Shown here: one piece after another, positions 5,401-11,150 of the stretch
Numbering within the stretch: the stretch's first letter is position 1
Layout: each line of letters starts with the position of its first letter
Assembly (NCBI GenBank): GCA_024405335.1
Contig: JAKSOX010000050.1
Coordinates: 1 to 11,150, forward strand
DNA from: Kiritimatiellia bacterium
Lineage (GTDB): Bacteria; Verrucomicrobiota; Kiritimatiellia; RFP12; UBA1067
DNA: 11,150 nucleotides
Direction: 5' to 3'
Made by a program: the position numbers and the translations under genes
Notes under the pieces: generated by a model
What the model saw: only the letters and a program-made list of their open reading frames with translations
Told to the model about the DNA's origin: nothing
Databases searched by the model: none

Positions 5401-8045
5401 AGGTGCTGCCGACGTATTTCGAACATGCCTTCAACCGCGGCGGCCATTGGGAGATGGACGACGTCTGGGGCGCGCTCGGGTTCACGGGACCCGCCCACTC
5501 CAACGAGATCGTCGACGTGGTCTACAACTTCGATCTGCAGCGGCTCGATTCCGTGGTGCGCACGGCGGACGGCAAGACGGCGCTCCGCTTCGGCGCGCCG
5601 CGCGCGATCATGCCGAAGGCGCCCGCGCTCGCGGCGGGCGAGACGCGGCTCACGAACCTCTACTGGCGCGCCGGCAAATGCGAGGCGTATCCCGTGCTCG
5701 AAACGGCCGCGGAGGCGCCCGCGTGCGCGATCCGCGCGGCCGACAAAACGCCGCGGACGCTCGCGAAACTGCGGAACGGCGAACCCGTGACGATTCTCGC
5801 CTGGGGCGACAGCGTCACCGAATGCGGCTTCCTGCCGGACGAGGCGAAGTGGCAGGAACAGTTCGTCCGGCGGCTGCGGGCGGCGTTCCCGAAAAGTGAA
5901 ATCACGCTCGTTTCCAACGGCTGGGGCGGCCGCAACACGCAGTCGTTCCTGGCGGAACCGAAGGGCTCCAAGCACAATTACGAGGAAACCGTGCTCGCGG
6001 TGAAGCCGGATCTCGTGGTGAGCGAGTTCGTGAACGACGCCGGTCTGCCGCCGGCCAGATTCGGCGAAATCTACGCGAAACTGCGCGACGACTTCGCGCG
6101 CATCGGCGCGGAATGGGTGGCGCTCACGCCGCACTACGTGCGCTGCGACTGGATGGGGCTGGGGTCGATGAAGAACTGTTCGGAGGATCCGCGTCCCTAC
6201 GTGAAGATGCTGCGGGCGTTCTGCGCGACGAACCGGGTGGGCCTCGCGGATGCATCGCTGCGGTGGGGCCATCTTTGGAAAGAAGGCGTGCCGCACGAAA
6301 CGCTTTTCGTGAACAACATCAACCATCCGAACGCCGAGGGAATGTCCTTCTTCGCCGACGCGCTGATGGCGTATTTCGGCGTCGGGCAGGGCGCTTCCGC
6401 CGCGCGGCGGCCTGCGCCGAATCCCGTGCTGGCCGAACGGCTCAAGGACGACCGGATGGACGCGTACGGGCTCGTCCACTGGGGCCCCAACACCTACACG
6501 GACCGCGAATGGGGCTACGGCGACGAGGACCCGAAGGCGTTCGACCCCAAGAAGTTCGACGCGGACAAAATCGTCGCCGCCGCGAAGGCCGGCGGACTCG
6601 GTGGCGTCATCCTCGTGGCGAAACACCACGACGGCTTCTGCCTGTGGCCCACGAAAACCACGGACCACAACGTTTCGAAGTCGCCGTTCCGCGGCGGCAA
6701 AGGCGACGTGGTGAAGGAATTCGCGGCGGCGTGTCGCAAGGCCGGGCTCCGCTTCGGCGTCTACGTCTCGCCGTGGGACCGCCACGACGCGAAGTACGGC
6801 ACGGCGGACTACGTCGCGCGCTACCACCGCCAGATCAAAGAACTGCTCGGCGGCGACTACGGCGAAATCTTCGAGATGTGGTTCGACGGCGCCAACGGCG
6901 GCGACGGCTGGTACGGCGGCGCGAAGGGGTGGCGCATCATCCCCAAGGACTACTACCGCTTCGACGAGATATTCCGTTTCGTGCGCGAACTGCAGCCGAA
7001 GGTCTGCATCTTCAACGAGCGCGACGACGCCGACTTCCGCTGGCCGGGCAACGAGGAAGGCCTGCTCGAACCCGACTGCCGCGCGACCGTGCCGCATTTC
7101 GACCCCGACAACTACGCGCCCTACATGACCTGGTGCGCCGACGGCGCGCACGAGGGCGTTTCCTTCCATCCGCCCGAGGCCGACTTCCCGCTGCGGCGCG
7201 GCTGGTTCTACCATGCCGCGCAGGACGGCAACACCAAGAGCGGCGAATACCTGATGAAATCGTACTTGCGCACCGTGGGCAACGGCGGCACGATGAACCT
7301 CGGGCTTTCGCCGAACAAGGACGGCGAACTGACGGACGAGGACGTCGCCGCGCTGAAGCGCTTCGGCGAAATCCGCCGGGCCTTTTTCGCGAAGGAGGCG
7401 AAGGAAGGCGAACCGTTCAACGTGGTGGTGATGCGCGAGGACGTCTCGCGCGGAGAACGCGTCGACGAGTGGTCGTTTTCGGCCGACGGCCGCACGCTGC
7501 TGGAAGGGCGTTCGATCGGCACGAAGCGCATCCGCGTGCTGGAGGAGCCGGCCGTCGTCCGGAACTGCGCGGTCAAGACGAAAACCTGCGACGGTGGCGC
7601 GGCGGACGTGTCCTGCACGTTTCATTTCGTCGACCCCGTGTTGCTGGCGAAGGTGCTGCGCGCGACCTGCGCGGGCGGCGAAACGGACACCGCGAAGTGG
7701 ATGCAGGGCTTCCGCGGGCTTTCGGCCCGTCCGCGGCCGATGCCCGCGGGCGCGAGCCCGTGCCCCGAGCTGAAGGCCGACGTGGACGGCAAACCGCTCG
7801 TCTGCTGGACGGACGGCAAGGCGTCCGGGCCGCGCGCCGAATTCGCGTTCTCGCTCCGCGCCGCCGTCACCGTGGCGTTCCCGGAGAAGGTGTCCGACGT
7901 CGCGATCGAGCCGGCGGCGAAGAAGCTGCGCTTCTACAAGGGCGACGACTGGGTGTCCGTCGTCGTCAACGAACCCGGCGAATACGCCGTCGCCGTCAAC
8001 GGCGGGAAGCGCCGTTTGAAGGTGGTCGCGAAAGATTTGCGCTGA
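2490..8045 (+). CDS. Secreted tri-modular enzyme: GH2 beta-glycosidase + SGNH hydrolase + GH29 alpha-L-fucosidase
   Basis: An intact 1851-residue reading frame begins with a Sec signal (about 1-19, after VCGA). Module 1 (about 20-640) is GH2: jelly roll with the RYNTGGIVLPVLLE strand, Ig-like domain ending LWSPDVPNVYEL and TTFGFRDFRL, then a TIM barrel with acid/base E407 (RNHPCLAIFGALNE) and nucleophile E523 (FLSEFG). Residues 645-920 look like an Ig-like domain plus an amidotransferase-like domain (HGKGRLILSTLPMDW); 930-1085 look beta-rich. Module 2 (about 1095-1300) is SGNH: GDSVT with S1108, GWGGRN (1144-1149), VND (N1182), NHPN with H1279. Module 3 (about 1310-1645) is GH29: HWGPNTYTDREWG, KHHDGFCLWPTKTTDHN, nucleophile D1466 (WFDG), RWPGNEEG with possible acid/base E1522. 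The C-terminus (1645-1851) is beta-sandwich. It probably strips Fuc, Gal-type and ester groups from one side chain; the exact substrate is unknown. Confidence 0.93.
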   Translation: MTKWTGAVACWALAAVCGAVELKDGWKIAADPANAGVAGGWAKSVRADAKPVAVPGVIQTALPRHAGVAWYYFTLGDVPAAAADERLRLFFGAVDYFSEVFLDGVKVGQNEGAENPFSFDVTGRAKKGALLAVRVVQPRADEPIDGFELYTTPHSNKKRNGVFLPGSRYNTGGIVLPVLLEAVPAVRVTDAFVRADWQTGRVTVETTVANDTGEARAQDVDFVVRGPDSPHPVARRAHKVVARPGETAFSVSFDVPGHKLWSPDVPNVYELAAGDFRTTFGFRDFRLVKGWFTLNGKRVFLKSTHTGGQVPGGLAVPHVATPELEFKDFQLLKAMGFNCVRFIAGQATPRQLDHCDRLGLMVYQETMASWDLADGPEAKRRYLESIRAEIRRDRNHPCLAIFGALNETRPNDAFAAARGMLPEIRKLDPDRLWLLDSGRWDLLAEPKQHPSVDWSVGSASNPGSTTWECVWGNDGKAALNASKNRIAETVGDNHLYPPYPYDPAEREKIRTWGRGTKPCFLSEFGMGSLLNVVDACLDYECRGISPDAPDYALMRSIRDRFLADWSRYGLDRVFASPADFLRASDRMNARSRRDGFDLVRANPRHVGHNMTGALDHAICGEGPITFFRRIKPENFDAVADGWSDLRWCLFLDRGHYFADETPAAEAVLADFDVLADGDYEATFSVTDEAGVREWSRTVRFSVPQKDEDGLRAVAYPVFKGRVFADLKPGRHVLHAELNRGGFAAAHEKAFWVSERPVVPKPPADFVELRKGDEPQFAAAMAKVAAGATALVHLDDWRNGGELKGLPVEDLRVRYETLWLYHSDAVVLPHAFTEGMRVGFYDWDWWTGCFAHYGFTAKTAPESVAAMNFYVGGPGEYYSTLSLATYRHGKGRLILSTLPMDWNSPAGMRLRANVLKASGAKPDGEPDLRAWAKDCGVRLPNRRPGGWGGYRPRGVLAWECTVAGAIDPKSVQVLPTYFEHAFNRGGHWEMDDVWGALGFTGPAHSNEIVDVVYNFDLQRLDSVVRTADGKTALRFGAPRAIMPKAPALAAGETRLTNLYWRAGKCEAYPVLETAAEAPACAIRAADKTPRTLAKLRNGEPVTILAWGDSVTECGFLPDEAKWQEQFVRRLRAAFPKSEITLVSNGWGGRNTQSFLAEPKGSKHNYEETVLAVKPDLVVSEFVNDAGLPPARFGEIYAKLRDDFARIGAEWVALTPHYVRCDWMGLGSMKNCSEDPRPYVKMLRAFCATNRVGLADASLRWGHLWKEGVPHETLFVNNINHPNAEGMSFFADALMAYFGVGQGASAARRPAPNPVLAERLKDDRMDAYGLVHWGPNTYTDREWGYGDEDPKAFDPKKFDADKIVAAAKAGGLGGVILVAKHHDGFCLWPTKTTDHNVSKSPFRGGKGDVVKEFAAACRKAGLRFGVYVSPWDRHDAKYGTADYVARYHRQIKELLGGDYGEIFEMWFDGANGGDGWYGGAKGWRIIPKDYYRFDEIFRFVRELQPKVCIFNERDDADFRWPGNEEGLLEPDCRATVPHFDPDNYAPYMTWCADGAHEGVSFHPPEADFPLRRGWFYHAAQDGNTKSGEYLMKSYLRTVGNGGTMNLGLSPNKDGELTDEDVAALKRFGEIRRAFFAKEAKEGEPFNVVVMREDVSRGERVDEWSFSADGRTLLEGRSIGTKRIRVLEEPAVVRNCAVKTKTCDGGAADVSCTFHFVDPVLLAKVLRATCAGGETDTAKWMQGFRGLSARPRPMPAGASPCPELKADVDGKPLVCWTDGKASGPRAEFAFSLRAAVTVAFPEKVSDVAIEPAAKKLRFYKGDDWVSVVVNEPGEYAVAVNGGKRRLKVVAKDLR

Positions 8046-8047
8046 AA

Positions 8048-8053
8048 AAAGGA
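8048..8053 (+). promoter_or_regulatory. Shine-Dalgarno site deciding a GTG start
   Basis: AAAGGA ends 6 nt before GTG at 8060. In-frame alternatives GTG 8072 and ATG 8078 have no SD at a suitable distance, so 8060 is preferred. It lies in the 14-bp gap after the giant enzyme. Confidence 0.75.
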
Positions 8054-8059
8054 AACAAC

Positions 8060-9415
8060 GTGGAAAAGTCCGTGAAGATGGCATCTTTGATTGCGGCCGC
8101 CGCGCTGGCGTTTTCCGGCGCGCAAGCGGCGTTGCCCGAAAAACCGGCGTCCGTCGACGCGTATCCAGTGCTTTGCTGGACGTATTATGCGTTCACCAAC
8201 CGGATGGACGACGCCCGCACTGTGGCCGACTGGAAGGCGTTGGGCGTCAACCGCCCGCTTTCGCCGCGCGTGGACGGCAATACCGACAAGGCCGCGTTTC
8301 GCGCGTTTCTCGACCGGTGCCTCGCCGACGGCATCCGGCCGTACGTCCACGACGCGCGCATCGCCGGCGTCGGCAACATCCGCTCGTTGATCCGCGACCG
8401 GAACGACGGCGGCGCGGCCTACCGCGCGCTGGTGAAACAAGTCGTGGCGGACTGGGGCGGCCATCCGGCGACGTCGGGCTTCTACGTGGGCGACGAACCG
8501 GACGCCCCCGACGCCTCCGCGACGTTTCTCGCCGCGCGCATCCAGCGCGAGGAGGCGCCGCATCTCGAGCCGCTCCTGAATCTGCTGCCGTGGTTCGACT
8601 GGATCGGGCCGCGCATCGGCGCGAAATCGCTTGGCGAGTACTTGGACCGCTGCCGCCGCGAGAGCGGACTCGACTTTTTCGGCTACGATTGCTACGCCCA
8701 GCAGAAACACGGACGCGCCGCCGAGGACTTGGACGACTACTTCGTCAATCTCCGCGAGTGGGCGGCGTTCGGCAAACGGTCGGGCGTTCGCTGGAACACG
8801 ACGCTCCTCTGCACGCCGCACTACGGCTACACGATCGAATCCGCGGACGATTTCCGCTGGCAGATTTCCACGGCGGCGGCCATGGGCGCGAAGGGGTTGT
8901 CGTGGTTCTATCCCGACATGCACGCGGGCCCGCACGACAACTACCGCAACGCTCCAATCAACGCGTTGGGCGAGCGGTCGGAAACTTTCGGCTGGCTGTC
9001 GACGGAGATGCGGCTCTTCCAGCGCCAGTTCGGGGCCGCGATGATGGGCCTGCGCTGGGAGTCGGCGTGTTGCGCCGGTCGCGCCTACGGAGGCATTCCG
9101 TCGCTGGCGTCCGTCTCCAATGGCGCCGTGCGCGCTGTGTCTTCCCGGGACGGGGCGCTGGTTGGTTTCTTCAAAGACGCAAATGGCGTGCCGCACGTCG
9201 CGTTGGTGGCGCTTGCGCGCACGGTGTCTGACGGTTTGCACGTGACCTTCGCTCCGGGCGTCGAACCGGAGACTTTGGCTTGGTCGGGATGGAAGCGGCT
9301 TTCGACGACGTTCGATCCGCTGGACACGGAAAAGCGGGGCCCGCGCACAGTGTTCTTGCATGCCGCTCCGGGGCAACTTTTCCTTGTGCGGCTCGCGGCG
9401 CCACGTAGCCGTTGA
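8060..9415 (+). CDS. Secreted TIM-barrel glycoside-hydrolase-like protein, family not assigned
   Basis: The product is 451 residues from GTG 8060. A signal peptide is clear: MEKSVK, a hydrophobic MASLIAAAALAFSG stretch, and cleavage near AQA (21-23). Residues 35-335 read as a TIM barrel of clan GH-A style: LCWTYYAF, GIRPYVHDAR, the strand SGFYVGDEPDAPD with E146 as the likely acid/base, LDFFGYDCYA, VRWNTTLLCTPHYGYT and AKGLSWFYPDM. The GDEP motif is common in uncharacterised GH-A-like families near GH5/GH42. I see no obvious second catalytic carboxylate on the strand before LSWFYP. Residues 345-451 form a beta-sandwich tail (GALVGFFKDANGVPHVALVAL). It follows the giant enzyme by 14 bp and is surely co-transcribed, so it probably acts on the same glycan. 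Its stop codon lies inside the next gene's -35 box. Confidence 0.85.
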   Translation: MEKSVKMASLIAAAALAFSGAQAALPEKPASVDAYPVLCWTYYAFTNRMDDARTVADWKALGVNRPLSPRVDGNTDKAAFRAFLDRCLADGIRPYVHDARIAGVGNIRSLIRDRNDGGAAYRALVKQVVADWGGHPATSGFYVGDEPDAPDASATFLAARIQREEAPHLEPLLNLLPWFDWIGPRIGAKSLGEYLDRCRRESGLDFFGYDCYAQQKHGRAAEDLDDYFVNLREWAAFGKRSGVRWNTTLLCTPHYGYTIESADDFRWQISTAAAMGAKGLSWFYPDMHAGPHDNYRNAPINALGERSETFGWLSTEMRLFQRQFGAAMMGLRWESACCAGRAYGGIPSLASVSNGAVRAVSSRDGALVGFFKDANGVPHVALVALARTVSDGLHVTFAPGVEPETLAWSGWKRLSTTFDPLDTEKRGPRTVFLHAAPGQLFLVRLAAPRSR

Positions 9416-9441
9416 CACGGCAATTCCCGTTTTGGTATTCT
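9412..9441 (+). promoter_or_regulatory. Promoter of the methyltransferase gene, leaderless geometry
   Basis: TTGACA (9412-9417, a perfect -35) is followed after 18 bp by TATTCT (9436-9441) with an extended TGG (9433-9435). Seven bases past the hexamer is 9448, the A of the ATG. The -35 contains the TGA stop (9413-9415) of the upstream gene, so the 32-bp gap is almost entirely promoter. No ribosome site is present (TTTGGC only). Confidence 0.8.
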
Positions 9442-9447
9442 TTTGGC

Positions 9448-10380
9448 ATGAAGAAAATCGTCGTTTGCGGCGCCCGGTCGGGCAAATATCCGCTGGAAAT
9501 TCTGGCACGGGAACCGGATTGCGAACTCGCCGTGCACGCCTACGACGCCTACCAGGCGCGCAAAATAGGGGAAGATCTGGGCGTCGCGCGCGAACGGGTT
9601 GAAATCATGCTGGCGGCCAATTTGCCGCCGGGCCGCACGTGGGACCGCGGATATTTCTACGCGGACGCGAAACTGATGTCCGCCGAATTGCAGCTCGACT
9701 GTCTGCAGGATCTTTTTGCGCACGTGCCTTCCGGCGACGTGGTGGGAGTGGACAAGCCCACCCGCAAAAAGGCGACGTCGCGCATGCGCGACTTCAGATG
9801 CACGTGGCAGGCGTCCGTGCCGGGCGGCGAAAAGCTTTCGTTCGTGTCGTATCCCGGATGCTTTTGCCACCGACGCGCCGACGAAGGCGGTCTCGCGTTG
9901 GCGGAAGTCGTGTCGCGGGAACTTTCGGCTTCGGGCGACCGCCTTCCGCCGCTTCATTTCCTCGACATGGGGTGCGGAAGCGGTTTCGTGGGGTTGCTCG
10001 TGGCAAAGTCGCTTCCGCCCGGCCGAGTCCGGTTGACGTCCGTGGACAGCCACGTCCGCGCCATTATGGCGACGAAAGAAAACGCGCTGGCGTTGGGGGT
10101 CGCCTGCGATGCGATTTTGTCGGATGTCGGAACGCCGCCTGAAACGGACGGAACCTTCGACGTGGTGGCGATGAATCCGCCGTATTATGGAGACTGGTCG
10201 ATTGCGGGTCTTTTCTTCGAAACTGCTTTCCGCGCGCTCAAGCCGGGCGGCGTTTGCCATGCCGTGGCGAAGAACGGATTTGGCCTTCGCAAGGAAGCCG
10301 AAAAGCGCTTTCCCAAAACAGAATTAGTTTCCCGCCGCGGCTATGTCGTGCTGAAATGCACGAAAAGCTCCTTGAAATAA
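9448..10380 (+). CDS. RsmC/RlmG-like class I SAM methyltransferase, two-domain
   Basis: The product is 310 residues. The catalytic domain (about 165-305) shows SAM motif I LHFLDMGCGSGFVGLL (169-184), the acidic ribose-binding VDSH (D200) and the active-site MNPPYYGDW (NPPY 243-246) that holds a flipped base for exocyclic N-methylation. RALKPGGVCHAVAKN and a final beta-hairpin follow. Residues 1-110 start with the strand KKIVVCGARSG and look like a degenerate Rossmann domain, as in RsmC and RlmG, which make m2G1207 (16S) and m2G1835 (23S). The tandem layout favours an rRNA guanine N2-methyltransferase, but the exact target is not determined. The start at 9448 is chosen because the -10 box ends 6 bp upstream; the in-frame TTG at 9412 is the -35 box itself. 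It is cytoplasmic and transcribed apart from the glycosidases. Confidence 0.87.
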   Translation: MKKIVVCGARSGKYPLEILAREPDCELAVHAYDAYQARKIGEDLGVARERVEIMLAANLPPGRTWDRGYFYADAKLMSAELQLDCLQDLFAHVPSGDVVGVDKPTRKKATSRMRDFRCTWQASVPGGEKLSFVSYPGCFCHRRADEGGLALAEVVSRELSASGDRLPPLHFLDMGCGSGFVGLLVAKSLPPGRVRLTSVDSHVRAIMATKENALALGVACDAILSDVGTPPETDGTFDVVAMNPPYYGDWSIAGLFFETAFRALKPGGVCHAVAKNGFGLRKEAEKRFPKTELVSRRGYVVLKCTKSSLK

Positions 10381-10384
10381 GTGG

Positions 10385-10413
10385 TTGCACATAACGCATT
10401 CCTGTGTTATAAT
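10385..10413 (+). promoter_or_regulatory. Strong sigma70-type promoter of the FadL-family gene
   Basis: TTGCAC (10385-10390), a 17-bp spacer, then TATAAT (10408-10413) preceded by TGT (extended -10). The predicted start is near 10420-10421, giving a leader of about 28 nt. It lies 4 bp after the methyltransferase stop. Confidence 0.88.
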
Positions 10414-10421
10414 CCGCGCCA

Positions 10422-10446
10422 TTGACAGAAATCAGGAATGTGTCAA
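10422..10446 (+). promoter_or_regulatory. Leader hairpin with the Shine-Dalgarno site in its loop
   Basis: TTGACA (10422-10427) and TGTCAA (10441-10446) are exact reverse complements around a 13-nt loop that contains the ribosome site AGGAA (10434-10438), 10 nt before the ATG at 10449. In the mRNA this would be a 6-bp stem presenting the SD. The loop also begins a four-codon ORF (ATG at 10438) whose TGA overlaps the porin ATG. A regulatory role is inferred only. Confidence 0.5.
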
Positions 10447-10448
10447 AC

Positions 10449-11150
10449 ATGAAGAAGTTCCTTTGGGGTTTGTCGGTTTCTTTTGCGGCGCATGGCGTTT
10501 TTGCCGCTGGATTCGGCATTTACGAGGCGTCGTCCCGCGGCAGCGCGTTGGGCGGAGCGCTGGTTGGCGCCACGCGGGATGCGTCCGCCGTGTACTACAA
10601 TCCGGCGAACATGACGGAATTGACGAATGTGTCTGTCATGGTTGGCGCCACGATGATCAATCCGTTTTGCGACGTGAAGGTCGATGGCGTTCCCCAAACG
10701 AAGATGAACCCCAGCTGGTTTTGCGACCCCACGTTCTACGTCGTCGTTCCGTTGCCGTTCGATTTGGCGTTCGGTTTGGGCGGATACAGCGAGGCCGGCT
10801 TGGGCACCAAGTACGGAAATTACTGGGCGTTGGCGGGCGACACCACGGAAACGACGCTCATCCAATATTCGCTCAATCCCAATTTGGCGTGGAAGGTCAC
10901 GGACTGGTGGTCCGTCGGCGGCGGGCTCAAACTGAGCTACATCTATTTCGACAACAAGAAGCGCCCGTATTTCGGCACGCCGGGGACGTCGTTGGAAAGC
11001 GAGCTCGAGGGCGACGACTATTCCATCGGGTACGATTTCGGCACGGACTTCAAAATCACGAAAAAGCTTTCGTTCGGCGTCGTGTACCGTTCCGAAATCA
11101 AACACAACATCGAAGGCGACTTCGACATCAACGGCGTGATGACGATTCCG
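10449..11150 (+). CDS. FadL/OmpP1/TodX-family outer-membrane transporter, partial (3' end beyond window)
   Basis: 234 codons are present and the frame is open to the last base, so the gene is cut by the window edge; family members are usually about 400-500 residues. A signal peptide (MKKFLWGLSVSFAAHGVFA, cleaved near A19) precedes the characteristic FadL N-terminus: GFGIYEASSRGSALGGA, then DASAVYYNPANM and a strand ending in MINP. Alternating hydrophobic and polar strands with aromatic girdles follow (PFDLAFGLGGYSE, WWSVGGGLKLSYIYF, KLSFGVVYRSEIKH), as expected of a beta-barrel. The family passes long-chain fatty acids and other hydrophobic molecules across the outer membrane; the cargo here is unknown. 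It has its own strong promoter and SD, and its base composition is slightly less GC-rich than the glycosidases. It shows the host has an outer membrane. Confidence 0.92.
   Translation, partial: MKKFLWGLSVSFAAHGVFAAGFGIYEASSRGSALGGALVGATRDASAVYYNPANMTELTNVSVMVGATMINPFCDVKVDGVPQTKMNPSWFCDPTFYVVVPLPFDLAFGLGGYSEAGLGTKYGNYWALAGDTTETTLIQYSLNPNLAWKVTDWWSVGGGLKLSYIYFDNKKRPYFGTPGTSLESELEGDDYSIGYDFGTDFKITKKLSFGVVYRSEIKHNIEGDFDINGVMTIP

Noticed and set aside
6113..8059. Upstream extension of the TIM-barrel protein frame into the giant gene
   Set aside because: The extension is Arg-rich shadow sequence of the GH29 module; SD plus signal peptide fix the start at GTG 8060.
1764..8084. A 2106-codon open frame on the - strand opposite the glycosidase genes
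   Set aside because: It mirrors the + strand genes, which have signal peptides, catalytic motifs and ribosome sites. Its product is Arg/His/Ala/Val-rich low-complexity text with no domain, a known by-product of high-GC codon use.
9412..9447. TTG start extending the methyltransferase by 12 residues
   Set aside because: This TTG is the -35 hexamer of the gene's own promoter; the extension would lie upstream of the predicted transcript start.

Overview
The window looks like chromosomal DNA from a high-GC, diderm, glycan-degrading bacterium. A FadL-type outer-membrane protein and three Sec-type signal peptides imply an outer membrane. Very large multi-module exported glycosidases next to small housekeeping genes resemble what is seen in the PVC group (Kiritimatiellota, Lentisphaerota, Verrucomicrobiota). 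That placement is an inference from gene style only; there is no rRNA or other phylogenetic marker here. All seven supported genes lie on the + strand.

Layout. Positions 1-818 hold no credible gene but are rich in repeats. A family of CTGAAAAACGG words in both orientations (34-268) surrounds a perfect AT-centred palindrome (221-244). Then come seven TCCAT-headed units spaced by exactly 22 bp (353-506), followed by weaker repeats with the same 22-23 bp pitch (503-582 and 610-655), and a stretch of small hairpins (664-728). From 819 to 9415 runs a tight, probably co-transcribed set: a parvulin-type prolyl isomerase without a signal peptide, a one-domain cupin, a YacP/Rae1-like NYN nuclease (GTGA overlap with the cupin), a secreted 1851-residue GH2 + SGNH + GH29 enzyme, and a secreted TIM-barrel glycosidase-like protein. 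Next, each with its own promoter, come a two-domain RsmC/RlmG-like methyltransferase (9448-10380) and a FadL/OmpP1-family porin (10449 to the window end, truncated by it).

How they may work together. The giant enzyme joins a beta-glycosidase, an esterase-type hydrolase and an alpha-L-fucosidase in one exported chain. This fits removal of a decorated Fuc-Gal side chain from a plant, algal or mucin glycan. The next gene is probably a second enzyme for the same substrate. The three genes before them are cytoplasmic and their link to glycan breakdown is unclear; they may simply share a transcript.

The most notable points are the strictly 22-bp-phased array, two near-identical promoters (TGG + -10 hexamer, then GGCATGAA) that place the predicted transcription start exactly on the start codon (leaderless mRNAs), and the GH2-SGNH-GH29 fusion, whose SGNH module carries Asn where the catalytic Asp normally sits.
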